48,104 nucleotides of DNA from CAZJGG01 sp964545475 (lineage in GTDB: Bacteria > Bacillota > Clostridia > Lachnospirales > JAISER01): positions 1-48,104 of the forward strand of contig CAZJGG010000020.1 in NCBI GenBank assembly GCA_964545475.1, given 5' to 3'. Positions 1 through 9,032 of this stretch are shown here, one piece after another. A program made the position numbers and the translations under genes. The stretch's first letter is position 1. Every line of letters starts with the position of its first letter. Under the pieces are notes generated by a model. That model was not told the origin of the DNA, searched no databases, and saw only the letters and a program-made list of their open reading frames with translations.

Positions 1-227
1 GTAAGCTCGTTAACGGCTTCTTCCTCGTCTTTTCCATCTGCAATAATTGTTACTACGTTGCCGTCTAAAATTCCAAGAGAGATAAGCCCCATAATACTTT
101 TTGCATTTATGGTTTTTTCTTCTACCTGGATTTTTATGCTGCTTTCAAATTTGCTTGCCGCTTGAACAAACAAAGCGGCTGGTCTTGCCTCCAATGAGGT
201 GGTTACTGAAACAACTTTTTCAATCAT
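1..227 (-). CDS. crh: Crh-like HPr paralogue (catabolite repression), C-terminus outside window
   Basis: 75 codons of an HPr-fold protein are visible; the 3' end runs off the window. The HPr active-site motif reads SLEARPAALF, so the catalytic His (HPr His15) is Glu13 here, while the regulatory serine region NAKSIMGL is kept (Ser44 = Ser46 of HPr). Loss of the phospho-accepting His with retention of the HprK-target Ser is the hallmark of Crh, which acts in CcpA-dependent catabolite repression and not in PTS sugar transport; Bacillus Crh has Gln at this site. Its ATG overlaps the whiA stop as ATGA, suggesting translational coupling, and whiA-crh adjacency is the order known from Bacillus. hprK, encoding the kinase expected to modify it, is in the same gene block. 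I infer it cannot act as a phosphocarrier. Confidence 0.85.
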   Translation of the reverse strand, partial: MIEKVVSVTTSLEARPAALFVQAASKFESSIKIQVEEKTINAKSIMGLISLGILDGNVVTIIADGKDEEEAVNEL

Positions 228-1177
228 AATTGTCCTCCCTTTATCTTTTCCGCTATTTCACATATTTTGCGCAATCTATGATTAACACCAGATTTACCAA
301 CTTGAGGCTTTAGCATTAGCCCGATTTCCTTTAAGCTTGCTTCCGGGTATTCAAGGCGCAGTCTTGCAACCTCCAAAAGCTGTTGGGATAAGTAACCCAT
401 TCCTTTTTCTTCAAAAATAAACTTGATACTTTCAATTTGGTTTATTGACGCACCCACAGTTTTATCTAAATTTGCGGTTTCACAATTTACTATGCGGTTT
501 ACTTGATTTCTCATATCTTTAACAACACGAGTATTTTCAAATTTTAACAAAGAAATATGTGCTTCCATTATATTAAGCAAATCCGCAATATTTTCGCTTT
601 CCTTTAAGTATACAACGTTTAACCCTTTTCTTAAAACAATTTTTGCATTAAGTTCAAAAAAATTCATAAGCTTTAAAAGCTCTTTAGAAACTTTTTCATC
701 TGTGTTAATAAGTTCCATATGGTAGGACTTTTCAGGATCTGAAACAGAACCTGCCGCTATAAATGCACCTCTTAAATAAGCTTTTTTACAGCAAGTACTA
801 TTAATAACTGTAGAACTTATATGCTTTTTTATGGTAAATTCATTATTGCTGTTCTTTGCAATTAATCCGGCGGCAAGAAGTATTTTTTCCGTTTGAGGCT
901 GCTCATTTAACACAATAGAATAAACTCTGGATTTTTTAAATTGGGGCAAACGGTTAATAGTAACAGAGCAGCTTACATTAAAAGTTTTTTTAATAATTGT
1001 AAAAATTTTTCTTGCTACAGCAGGGTTTTCCGTATTCATTTTTATTTGCAAACCGTTTCCGTTAATTGAAATTTCCCCTGATGTATTAAGTATCCCCGCT
1101 AATTCAGCTATATCGCAATGCCTTGCCCTGTTTTCTTTAGAGCAAAGTTCTTTTTTGACATCCGATGAAAATGACAT
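224..1177 (-). CDS. whiA: DNA-binding protein WhiA (sporulation/cell-division regulator)
   Basis: 317 aa, normal WhiA length. The N-terminal two thirds match the degenerate LAGLIDADG-type fold of WhiA (early CDIAELAGILNTSGEIS, then CCKKAYLRGAFIAAGSVS) and the C-terminus is the helix-turn-helix domain (YPEASLKEIGLMLKP, SGVNHRLRKI). WhiA binds DNA and influences chromosome segregation and division in Firmicutes and sporulation genes in actinobacteria; it has no nuclease activity. It lies 36 nt after rapZ and overlaps crh by 4 nt, as expected for the rapZ-whiA-crh module. The intervening yvcK gene of Bacillus is absent here. Confidence 0.93.
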   Translation of the reverse strand: MSFSSDVKKELCSKENRARHCDIAELAGILNTSGEISINGNGLQIKMNTENPAVARKIFTIIKKTFNVSCSVTINRLPQFKKSRVYSIVLNEQPQTEKILLAAGLIAKNSNNEFTIKKHISSTVINSTCCKKAYLRGAFIAAGSVSDPEKSYHMELINTDEKVSKELLKLMNFFELNAKIVLRKGLNVVYLKESENIADLLNIMEAHISLLKFENTRVVKDMRNQVNRIVNCETANLDKTVGASINQIESIKFIFEEKGMGYLSQQLLEVARLRLEYPEASLKEIGLMLKPQVGKSGVNHRLRKICEIAEKIKGGQL

Positions 1178-1213
1178 ACCCTCAACTTCTTTACAGTTGC
1201 TTAAATAATTTCA

Positions 1214-2062
1214 TTAATTCTTAATATCTCTGTGATCTATTATAACAGAATTCCCGTTTTTTTGCAAAGAGCTAAATAGTTCGTTGGCAAGGGTTACAGA
1301 ACGATGCCTTCCCCCTGTGCAACCAATAGCGACAACAAGCTGGTTTTTCCCCTCTTTAACGTAATTGGGAATTAAAAATTCAAGCATGTCAATCATTTTT
1401 TTAAGAAACTCTTTGCAAACATCCCAACTTAACACGTATTCGCTAACTTCCTGGTTGTTTCCGGTTAATTCCTTAAGCCCAGATATGTAATATGGGTTAG
1501 GTATAAACCGAACGTCGAAAACCAAATCTGCATCTGCTGGAATACCATATTTGAACCCGAATGAAAGTATAGTTATCATTAAAGAATCAAATTCTTTATT
1601 ATCAATAAAAATTTCGGTTATTTTCTCTTTTAACTGCCTTGTCAGAATATATGATGTATCAATAATGAAGTCTGCACTTTCTTTAACTTTTGCAACAAGC
1701 TCTCTCTCTTTTTCAATGCCTACAATTACTCTTTCGCCTTTTGAGAGAGGGTGGTTTCTTCTTGTTTCTTTATATCTTGTAAGAAGTGTTTCGTCAGAAG
1801 CGTCCAAAAATAAAACTTTGCAGTTCATTTCTTTTATAGAAGAAATTTCCGTGAAGAAATCTTCAAATAAGCGACCGCCTCTTATGTCTATACCTAAGCC
1901 GATTTTGTTAACTTCGCTTCCGGTGTGCATACAAATTTCTATAAATTTCGGTATTAAAGCCGGAGGCAGATTGTCTACGCAAAAATAGCCTAAATCCTCT
2001 AAAAACTTTAATGCGGTACTTTTACCTGCGCCGGACATACCTGTAACAATTACAATCTGCAT
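1214..2062 (-). CDS. rapZ: RapZ/YvcJ family nucleotide-binding protein
   Basis: 282 aa from the chosen ATG. An in-frame ATG 24 nt upstream is possible, but AAGGGGA lies just before the ATG at 2062 and this start gives the usual family N-terminus. The P-loop GMSGAGKS is at residues 8-15, DIRGG and LFLDASDETLL follow, and the C-terminal signature CTGGRHRSVTLANEL is intact. RapZ proteins bind nucleotides. In E. coli RapZ is an RNA adaptor controlling glucosamine-6-phosphate synthase; in Bacillus YvcJ affects competence. The gene sits 20 nt after murB and before whiA, which fits a link between carbon status and cell-wall precursor supply. Confidence 0.93.
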   Translation of the reverse strand: MQIVIVTGMSGAGKSTALKFLEDLGYFCVDNLPPALIPKFIEICMHTGSEVNKIGLGIDIRGGRLFEDFFTEISSIKEMNCKVLFLDASDETLLTRYKETRRNHPLSKGERVIVGIEKERELVAKVKESADFIIDTSYILTRQLKEKITEIFIDNKEFDSLMITILSFGFKYGIPADADLVFDVRFIPNPYYISGLKELTGNNQEVSEYVLSWDVCKEFLKKMIDMLEFLIPNYVKEGKNQLVVAIGCTGGRHRSVTLANELFSSLQKNGNSVIIDHRDIKN

Positions 2063-2082
2063 AATTTTCCCCTTAAAAATTA

Positions 2083-2988
2083 TCATTGTCTTCCGACTAT
2101 TTTAACCTCTTCCTCAAGTTTAACACCAAAATTGCGGTAAACCTCTTCTTTCACAAAATTAATAAGATCCATTACATCTTTTGCAGTTGCGTTTCCTTTG
2201 TTTACAATAAAACCGCAATGCTTTTCCGAAACTTGCGCTCCGCCAATTGTTGCCCCTCTAAGTCCGGAATCCATAATAAGCTTTCCGGCAAAATGACCTT
2301 CCGGCCGCTTAAACGTACTTCCTGCACTTGGAAATTCCAATGGCTGTTTTTCTTTTCGACTTAAATTTAGTTCGTCTATTTTTGCTTTAATTTCGTCTTT
2401 ATCGCCCTGTTTAAGGCTAATTAGCGTATTTACAATAACTAAACGTTTTTTTTGAACAATGCTTGTTCTGTATCCAAACTCCATTTTGTCGGCGGAATAT
2501 GTTTCTAAATCGCCGTTTTCTGTTAATACTGTTACCTCTTTTATAACATCTTTCATTTCTCCGCCGTATGCTCCGGCGTTCATAAAAACAGCTCCGCCTA
2601 AAGTTCCGGGAATGCCGGAAGCAAATTCAAGCCCTGCCAATCCGTTTTTATGTGCAACATCCGCAAGCTGAGAAAGAAGAATGCCCGAACATGCGCTTAT
2701 ACACAAACCATCTGCTTTTGCGCTGTCAAAGCCTTTTGAAAGCTTTAAAACAACCCCTTCAATTCCGTCATCTGAGACTAACATGTTAGAACCATTGCCC
2801 ATAACAAAAAGCGGAATTTCATTAGCTTTGCATGTTTTTACAACATCCCTTACCTGCTCTATAGTAGTAGCATATATTAAGCAGTCGGCATTGCCTCCAA
2901 TTTTAAAGTAAGTATGCTTTTTCATGGGTTCGTTTAATAATATTTGACTGGGGTTTATGAAATTTTCAAAGATATTAAATTTGTACAA
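2083..2988 (-). CDS. murB: UDP-N-acetylenolpyruvoylglucosamine reductase (MurB)
   Basis: FAD enzyme reducing UDP-GlcNAc-enolpyruvate to UDP-MurNAc in peptidoglycan synthesis. FAD-binding motifs include HTYFKIGGNAD, FVMGNGSNMLVSDDG and GLEFASGIPGTLGGAVFMNAG. Catalytic elements FGYRTS (Arg), AGSTFKRP (Ser) and the C-terminal EEEVKIVG Glu are present. A GTG at 2997 is possible, but AAGGAAG is better spaced (8 nt) for a TTG at 2988, giving 301 aa. It is embedded between hprK and rapZ. Confidence 0.93.
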   Translation of the reverse strand: MYKFNIFENFINPSQILLNEPMKKHTYFKIGGNADCLIYATTIEQVRDVVKTCKANEIPLFVMGNGSNMLVSDDGIEGVVLKLSKGFDSAKADGLCISACSGILLSQLADVAHKNGLAGLEFASGIPGTLGGAVFMNAGAYGGEMKDVIKEVTVLTENGDLETYSADKMEFGYRTSIVQKKRLVIVNTLISLKQGDKDEIKAKIDELNLSRKEKQPLEFPSAGSTFKRPEGHFAGKLIMDSGLRGATIGGAQVSEKHCGFIVNKGNATAKDVMDLINFVKEEVYRNFGVKLEEEVKIVGRQ

Positions 2989-3044
2989 ATATGCCACTTC
3001 CTTTTTTACTATTTTATTAAATACAGTTATAAATAAAGCCTGTA

Positions 3045-3968
3045 TTATTTTTTTTGCATATTTGCACTTAATCTTTGAGTAAGCTCTGCCGCAGCATTAT
3101 AGCCCATTTTTTTCTGTCTGTGGTTTATAGCTGCAGATTCGCATATAATGGCAATGTTTCGCCCCGGTCTTATTGGAATATTGTGGCAAACTATTTTGTT
3201 CCCTAAAATGTCAATATATTCATCATGCAAACCTAACCGTTCGTATTCCATATCGTTGCTCCAAGCTACAAGCTTTATAACCAAATCTACCGATTGGGTC
3301 ATTTTTATGGACTGAACGCCGAAAAGCTGGCGAACGTCAATAATACCGATGCCTCTAAGCTCTATTAAATAACGGATAACTTCAGGGCAGCTCCCAATAA
3401 GTGTCTGTTGAGAAGCTCTTTTAATTTCCACAACATCGTCTGCAACAAGCCTGTGCCCTCTTTGTATAAGTTCTAAAGCCGTTTCAGACTTACCAATTCC
3501 GCTTTCACCCATAATAAGAACGCCTTCGCCGTATATATCAACCAAAACACCGTGAATAGTTATTCTTTCCGCAATTTGAACTCTAAGCCAACGAATCATT
3601 TCTCCCATAAGCTCCGTTGTTGAATGCTCGTACTGTAAAACGGGAACGCCATTTTGCTCTCCATATTCAATCATTTCCGGATAAGGCGTTGCCCCCCGGC
3701 AAAAAATTGCACATGGTATGCCGGAGGACGACAATCTTTTAAGCCGTTCGTTTCTTTCGCTTGCGGGAATAGACTCAAGGTAAGCAATTTCCACTTTACC
3801 TATTAACTGTATTCTGTCTTTGTCGAAATAGTCATAAAAGCCTGTCAACTGCAACGCAGGTCTGTTAATATCCGGGCGAGTAATCAGCTTCTCGGTCATA
3901 TCAATATTTTCGGTTAAAACTCTAAAGTTAAAATGTTCGATTACTTGCGCTAAATTTATAGACTGCAC
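3045..3968 (-). CDS. hprK: HPr kinase/phosphorylase
   Basis: 307 aa, typical length. The bifunctional enzyme phosphorylates and dephosphorylates the regulatory serine of HPr and Crh in response to glycolytic intermediates. The Walker A motif GESGIGKS is at residues 154-161, preceded by the N-terminal domain, and the HprK signature IELRGIGIIDVRQLFG lies at about 202-217. It starts at GTG with GGGGGA upstream. Its position 14 nt after eno and in the same block as crh puts the metabolic sensor, its target and the glycolytic enzymes in one transcription unit. Confidence 0.95.
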   Translation of the reverse strand: MQSINLAQVIEHFNFRVLTENIDMTEKLITRPDINRPALQLTGFYDYFDKDRIQLIGKVEIAYLESIPASERNERLKRLSSSGIPCAIFCRGATPYPEMIEYGEQNGVPVLQYEHSTTELMGEMIRWLRVQIAERITIHGVLVDIYGEGVLIMGESGIGKSETALELIQRGHRLVADDVVEIKRASQQTLIGSCPEVIRYLIELRGIGIIDVRQLFGVQSIKMTQSVDLVIKLVAWSNDMEYERLGLHDEYIDILGNKIVCHNIPIRPGRNIAIICESAAINHRQKKMGYNAAAELTQRLSANMQKK

Positions 3969-3982
3969 TAAATTTCCCCCAA

Positions 3983-5293
3983 TTATTTATTAAAAAATGC
4001 TTTAATCCCGGGATATTTAGCAATTTCTCCCAACTCATCTTCAATTCTTAAAAGCTGATTATATTTAGCAACCCTGTCAGAACGTGCAGGTGCGCCGGTT
4101 TTAATTTGCCCAGCATTAACTGCAACAACAATGTCTGCAATGGTTGCATCTTCTGTTTCTCCGGAACGGTGAGAAACTACCGCTGTCATATTGTGCCTGT
4201 TAGCAAGCTCAATAGCATTAAATGTTTCTGTAAGCGTGCCGATTTGGTTAACTTTTATTAAAATAGAGTTTGCTACTCCAAGGTCAATACCTTTTTGAAG
4301 CCTTTCAGTATTTGTAACAAACAGGTCGTCGCCAACAAGCTGAATTTTATTGCCTAATTTTTCAGTTAAAAGCTTCCAGCCATCCCAGTCTTCTTCATTC
4401 AAGCCGTCTTCAATAGAAATTATTGGATATTTATCAACAAGGCTTGCGTAATATTCAACCATTTCCTGGGAAGTACGGACAATTTCTTTGCCGGCCATTT
4501 TGCTTTCGCCCTCGAAATAATATTTTCCGTCTTTATAAAGCTCTGTAGCAGCGGCATCCATAGCAATAAAAATGTGCTTACCCGGTTCATATCCGGCTTT
4601 TTTAATAGCTTCAATAATAAGTTCAATAACGCCTTCAGCGTTGGCAATGTCAGGAGCAAAGCCCCCTTCATCGCCTACAGCCGTTGATAAGCCTTTACCT
4701 TTTAATACTTTTTTAAGAGTGTGGTAAACTTCACAGCACATTCTTAAAGCTTCTTTAAAAGTTTCCGCTCCGGCAGGCATAATCATAAATTCCTGCAAAT
4801 CTACAGTGTTATCAGCGTGTTTGCCGCCGTTTAAAATATTCATCATAGGCACAGGAAGCTGTTTTGCGTTAAAGCCGCCTAAATATTGATATAACGGAAG
4901 CCCCAAAGCGTTAGCCGCCGCTTTTGCAACAGCCATGGAAACGCCTAAAATAGCGTTTGCTCCAAGCTTACCTTTATTAGGCGTTCCGTCAAGTTCAATC
5001 ATAGTGTTGTCTATAAAAACTTGGTCTAAAGCGTTTAGCCCAATAATTTCCTCTGCAATAGTTCCAATGTTGTCAACAGCGTTTTGTACGCCAAGACCCA
5101 TATATCTGTCGCCGCCGTCACGAAGCTCAACAGCTTCAAAAGCCCCTGTAGAAGCCCCAGACGGCACGTTTGCACAGCCGACATAAAGCTTTCCTTCATA
5201 ATCAACTGTAACTTCAACAGATACAGTGGGATTTCCCCTAGAATCTAAAACTTCCAAACCATAAACATCTACAATTTCAACAAATGTCTTCAC
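3983..5293 (-). CDS. eno: Enolase
   Basis: 436 aa. Converts 2-phosphoglycerate to phosphoenolpyruvate. N-terminal VLDSRGNPTVSVEV, substrate loop PSGASTGAFEA, metal ligands in AVGDEGGFAPD and SIEDGLNEEDWDGW, GDDLFVTN, the catalytic Lys region ILIKVNQIGTLTET and SHRSGETEDATIAD are all present. GTG start behind AAAGGGTGA. Fourth gene of the glycolytic block, 38 nt after gpmI. Confidence 0.97.
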   Translation of the reverse strand: MKTFVEIVDVYGLEVLDSRGNPTVSVEVTVDYEGKLYVGCANVPSGASTGAFEAVELRDGGDRYMGLGVQNAVDNIGTIAEEIIGLNALDQVFIDNTMIELDGTPNKGKLGANAILGVSMAVAKAAANALGLPLYQYLGGFNAKQLPVPMMNILNGGKHADNTVDLQEFMIMPAGAETFKEALRMCCEVYHTLKKVLKGKGLSTAVGDEGGFAPDIANAEGVIELIIEAIKKAGYEPGKHIFIAMDAAATELYKDGKYYFEGESKMAGKEIVRTSQEMVEYYASLVDKYPIISIEDGLNEEDWDGWKLLTEKLGNKIQLVGDDLFVTNTERLQKGIDLGVANSILIKVNQIGTLTETFNAIELANRHNMTAVVSHRSGETEDATIADIVVAVNAGQIKTGAPARSDRVAKYNQLLRIEDELGEIAKYPGIKAFFNK

Positions 5294-5331
5294 AAAATCA
5301 CCCTTTCTAACAGTTTAAATTATTATATAAA

Positions 5332-6876
5332 TTATCTCATTATAAGCGAATGCCCTGTCATTTCCATTGGCTTTTGCAAACCCATCATATCAAGCAGTGT
5401 TGGTGCAATGTCGCAAAGTTTACCGCCTTTTTCCAAAGACTTTGCATCTTTGCAGTTTATAAGCACAAACGGCACTGGGTTTGTAGTATGGGCTGTAAAC
5501 GGCTGATTCGTATCAAAATCCATCATTTTGTCGGAATTTCCATGGTCTGCGCAAATAAACATTTGCCCGTCTACCGATAAAAGCGCATCTAAAACCCGCC
5601 CTAAACAAGCATCAACAGTTTCAACCGCTTGAATAGCAGCCGGCATAACTCCTGTATGCCCTACCATATCACAGTTTGCGTAATTTATAATAATTAAGTC
5701 ATATTTACAGGATAAAATATTTTCCACAAGCTTTTCAGTAACGCCAAAAGCGCTCATTTCCGGCTGTAAGTCGTATGTTGCAACCTTAGGAGACGGAACA
5801 AGAATGCGGTCTTCTCCCGGGTTTTCTTTTTCAACTCCGCCATTAAAGAAAAACGTAACATGGGCATATTTTTCAGTTTCTGCAAGTCTAAGCTGTTTTA
5901 AACCAAGAGAAGAAAGATATTCTCCAAGGGTGTTGCTAAGAGATTGTTGTTCGTAGGCGATTATTACGTTAGGCATTGTTTTGTCGTATTGTGTAAAACA
6001 AACATAAGTTAGAGGGAAAAACCCTTTTGGACGTTGAAATTTATCAAAATCCCTATCAACTAAGGTTCTTGTTATTTCTCTTGCTCTGTCCGGTCTGAAA
6101 TTGAAAAATATAACAGAATCGTTTTCTTTAATAGTGGCTGTTGGGTTGCCTTTAGTTAAAATAACAGTAGGAACAACAAATTCGTCGTTTATGCCGTTTG
6201 CGTATGTTTCGTCCATGCATTTAACTGCCGATTCTGCCGTGTTCCCCTGCCCCATAACAAGAGCATCGTAAGCTTTTTGAACACGCTCCCAACGATTGTC
6301 TCTGTCCATTGCATAATATCTGCCGGAAATTGAAGCTATTCTACCAGCACCGATTTCTTTCATTTTTTCTTCAAGCTGCATTATATAATCTTTACCGGAT
6401 GTTGGAGGGGTGTCTCTTCCGTCTAAAAATGCATGTACATAAACATTTGAAACACCGTTATCATAAGCAAGTTTTATAAGAGCGTATAAATGCTCATTAT
6501 GGCTGTGAACTCCACCGTCAGACAATAACCCAAAAAGGTGTAAATCTCCGTTATTATCTTTAACGTTTTTAACAGCCTGCAAAAAAGCTTTGTTTTCAAA
6601 AAAGTCTCCGTCTGCAATGCTTTTTGTTATTCTTGTAAGCTCTTGATAAACAATGCGCCCTGCCCCGATGTTTAAATGCCCAACCTCGGAATTGCCCATT
6701 TGCCCTTCGGGAAGCCCAACGTCCAAACCGCTTGCGTAGCCCAGTTCATTTGGGTAATTTTCCATAATTGAGTCCAAAACTGGAGTGTTCGCTTCAAATA
6801 TAGCGTTTCCTTCTTGTATTGTCGAAAGCCCGAAACCATCCATTATTAATAAAACGGTCGTCTTTTTATTGTCCAT
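5332..6876 (-). CDS. gpmI: 2,3-bisphosphoglycerate-independent phosphoglycerate mutase
   Basis: 514 aa Mn-dependent alkaline-phosphatase-superfamily enzyme interconverting 3- and 2-phosphoglycerate. Metal-binding LLIMDGFG lies at the N-terminus, the phospho-serine nucleophile is Ser63 in GQMGNSEVGHLN, and C-terminal metal motifs CADHGNSDKM and FTAHTTNPVP are present. An upstream in-frame ATG at 6894 lacks an SD; GGAAGGA is correctly spaced for 6876. Lies between tpiA and eno. No dPGM-type mutase is in the window. Confidence 0.96.
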   Translation of the reverse strand: MDNKKTTVLLIMDGFGLSTIQEGNAIFEANTPVLDSIMENYPNELGYASGLDVGLPEGQMGNSEVGHLNIGAGRIVYQELTRITKSIADGDFFENKAFLQAVKNVKDNNGDLHLFGLLSDGGVHSHNEHLYALIKLAYDNGVSNVYVHAFLDGRDTPPTSGKDYIMQLEEKMKEIGAGRIASISGRYYAMDRDNRWERVQKAYDALVMGQGNTAESAVKCMDETYANGINDEFVVPTVILTKGNPTATIKENDSVIFFNFRPDRAREITRTLVDRDFDKFQRPKGFFPLTYVCFTQYDKTMPNVIIAYEQQSLSNTLGEYLSSLGLKQLRLAETEKYAHVTFFFNGGVEKENPGEDRILVPSPKVATYDLQPEMSAFGVTEKLVENILSCKYDLIIINYANCDMVGHTGVMPAAIQAVETVDACLGRVLDALLSVDGQMFICADHGNSDKMMDFDTNQPFTAHTTNPVPFVLINCKDAKSLEKGGKLCDIAPTLLDMMGLQKPMEMTGHSLIMR

Positions 6877-6912
6877 GAGGCTTAATCCTTCCATGCAAAA
6901 ATATTAAAAATC

Positions 6913-7656
6913 TTAATAATTAACAATATCCTTAAATTCTTCTTTAAGGCTTGCGCCGCCAACTAAGCCGCCGTCAATGTTTTGCTGGGCAAAAAGCTCT
7001 GCCGCATTTTTCCCGTTAACGCTGCCGCCGTATTGAATGCGCACTTCTCCCGCCGCTTCTTTGCCATACATTTCTTGAAGCACTTGTCTTATTGCAGCGC
7101 AAACTTCTTCCGCTTGCTCAGTTGTCGCAGTTTTACCTGTGCCAATTGCCCAAACAGGCTCATACGCAACAATAATTCCTTTAATTTGCTCCGCAGATAC
7201 GTTGTTTAAACCTATTTTAGTTTGCATTCTTACTAAGTCAACAGTAATTCCCTGCTCCCTTTGCTCGAGAGTTTCTCCAACACATAAAATCGGGATTAAT
7301 CCGCTTTCAAGAGCTTTTAAAACTTTTTTATTTATTATTTCATCAGTTTCTCCAAAATACCCACGTCTTTCGGAATGCCCTAAAATTACGTACTTAACGC
7401 CCATTGATGTAAGCATCTTTGCAGAAACTTCTCCTGTATATGCGCCGCTGTCCTCATAATATATATTTTGCGCCCCAACAGCAATGCTTGTCCCCTTTAC
7501 AGCTTCTAAAACGGAGGATAAACAAACAAAAGGAGGGCAGAAAACTACATCTACCTTATCAGTATTTACTTTATCTCTCAATATATTTACAAGTTCAACC
7601 GCCTCGTTAGGCGTTTTGTTCATTTTCCAGTTACCAGCAATTATTTTTTTACGCAT
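6913..7656 (-). CDS. tpiA: Triosephosphate isomerase
   Basis: 247 aa TIM-barrel enzyme interconverting dihydroxyacetone phosphate and glyceraldehyde 3-phosphate. Catalytic Lys11 (AGNWKMN), His94 (ILGHSERR) and Glu166 (AYEPVWAIGTGKTA) are present, with phosphate-binding QYGGSVNG and GGLVGGASL near the end. It sits 16 nt downstream of pgk and 36 nt upstream of gpmI. Confidence 0.97.
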   Translation of the reverse strand: MRKKIIAGNWKMNKTPNEAVELVNILRDKVNTDKVDVVFCPPFVCLSSVLEAVKGTSIAVGAQNIYYEDSGAYTGEVSAKMLTSMGVKYVILGHSERRGYFGETDEIINKKVLKALESGLIPILCVGETLEQREQGITVDLVRMQTKIGLNNVSAEQIKGIIVAYEPVWAIGTGKTATTEQAEEVCAAIRQVLQEMYGKEAAGEVRIQYGGSVNGKNAAELFAQQNIDGGLVGGASLKEEFKDIVNY

Positions 7657-7672
7657 ATCAATTTCCCCCTTA

Positions 7673-8863
7673 TTATTTATCTTGAATACATGCTACGCCC
7701 GGAAGCTCTTTACCTTCTAAAAATTCTAAAGAAGCGCCGCCACCTGTTGAAATATGGCTCATTTTTTCAGCAAAACCAAGCTGAATAACTGCCGCCGCAG
7801 AGTCTCCTCCGCCGATAATTGTTGTTCCGTCAATTCCTGCTAAAGCTTGGGCAACAGCAATTGTACCTTTAGCGAAATTTTCAAATTCAAAAACGCCCAT
7901 TGGCCCGTTCCAAACAACTGTTTTAGCATCTTTTATAGCGTTTGCAAACAATTCTCTTGTTTTTTCGCCAATATCAACGCCCATCCATTCGTCTTCAATG
8001 CCGGAAGCCTCAACTGTTTTAAATGGCGTATCATTTTTAAATTCCTGCACAACAACAGTATCAATAGGCAAAAGGAAATTAACACCTTTTTGTTTTGCTT
8101 TTTCAATCATTTCTTTAGCGTATTCTATTTTATCTTCTTCAAGTAAGGATTTGCCAACGCCGTATCCCATAGCTTTAAAGAAAGTATAAGCCATGCCGCC
8201 GCCTATAATTAAAGTATCAACTTTTTCAAGCAAATTATTTATAACATTAATTTTATCGGAAACTTTTGCGCCGCCTAATATCGCAACGAAAGGTCTTACA
8301 GGCGTGTTTACAGCGTTGCCTAAATATTCAATTTCTTTTTCCATTAAATAACCAACTGCTGATTCTTTAACAAATTTTGTAACGCCAACTGTTGAGCAGT
8401 GCGCTCTGTGAGATGAGCCAAATGCATCGTTTACGAAAACATCGGCAATTGAGGCAAGGTCTTGTGAAAATGCATCCTCGTTTTTTGTTTCTTCTTTTCT
8501 AAAGCGTGTGTTTTCAAGCAAAACAACGTCTCCGTCTTTCATGCTAGAAATTGCCTTTTTAGCGTTTTCGCCAACAACCGTTTCGTCAGCCGCAAAAGTA
8601 ACTTCTTTGCTTAAAAGCTTAGAAAGCCTTTCTGCAACTGGGGCGAGGGTTGCATCCGGTGTTGGTGCTTTTGGTTTTCCTAAATGAGAGCACAATATAA
8701 GCTTTCCACCGCCCTCAATAAGTTTTTTAACAGTCGGCAATGCCGCTACAATTCTTGTATCGTCAGAAATTTGCCCCTCTTTCATAGGAACGTTAAAATC
8801 GCACCTTACAAGCACTTTTTTACTGCTTACGTTTAATTCGTTAACAGATTTTTTGTTTAACAT
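7673..8863 (-). CDS. pgk: Phosphoglycerate kinase
   Basis: 396 aa from the ATG at 8863; AAGGGAG is 9 nt upstream, whereas the in-frame ATG at 8884 would read through that SD. N-terminal VLVRCDFNVPM, SHLGKPK, the hinge and nucleotide-binding regions (GGAKVSDKI, NGPMGVFE, IIGGGDSAA) and STGGGASLEFLEG are intact. Makes ATP and 3-phosphoglycerate from 1,3-bisphosphoglycerate. First gene of the block. In most Firmicutes gap precedes pgk; here the gene upstream is a divergent glycosyl-1-phosphate transferase, so GAPDH must be encoded elsewhere. Confidence 0.97.
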   Translation of the reverse strand: MLNKKSVNELNVSSKKVLVRCDFNVPMKEGQISDDTRIVAALPTVKKLIEGGGKLILCSHLGKPKAPTPDATLAPVAERLSKLLSKEVTFAADETVVGENAKKAISSMKDGDVVLLENTRFRKEETKNEDAFSQDLASIADVFVNDAFGSSHRAHCSTVGVTKFVKESAVGYLMEKEIEYLGNAVNTPVRPFVAILGGAKVSDKINVINNLLEKVDTLIIGGGMAYTFFKAMGYGVGKSLLEEDKIEYAKEMIEKAKQKGVNFLLPIDTVVVQEFKNDTPFKTVEASGIEDEWMGVDIGEKTRELFANAIKDAKTVVWNGPMGVFEFENFAKGTIAVAQALAGIDGTTIIGGGDSAAAVIQLGFAEKMSHISTGGGASLEFLEGKELPGVACIQDK

Positions 8864-8902
8864 TGCAACATTCTCCCTTAACAATAAATATTTATTTTTT
8901 TC

Positions 8903-8931
8903 ATTTTACCACGTGAAAATTGGTAATTCAA
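8903..8931 (-). promoter_or_regulatory. Sigma-A-type promoter of the pgk-crh block
   Basis: On the minus strand, TTGAAT (8931-8926) and TAAAAT (8908-8903) are separated by 17 nt, placing a start about 30-40 nt upstream of the pgk ATG. It is divergent from the promoter of the neighbouring transferase. It is the only convincing promoter I saw for the nine-gene block; internal promoters cannot be excluded. Confidence 0.7.
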
Positions 8932-8938
8932 GTAAAAC

Positions 8939-8967
8939 TTGACATTGGGTAATTAATAAATTATAAT
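8939..8967 (+). promoter_or_regulatory. Consensus sigma-A promoter for the sugar transferase
   Basis: TTGACA (8939-8944), a 17-nt spacer, then TATAAT (8962-8967): a perfect consensus. The start would be near 8974, giving an untranslated leader of about 60 nt before the ATG at 9033. Confidence 0.85.
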
Positions 8968-9032
8968 GAATTAATTTATTTTTATAACAATTTTCATATA
9001 TATTTTTACATTACACCGTGGAGATGTACAAC

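Noticed and set aside
224..1177. Homing endonuclease (LAGLIDADG-like fold)
   Set aside because: Length, HTH domain and rapZ/crh context identify WhiA, which has lost nuclease function.
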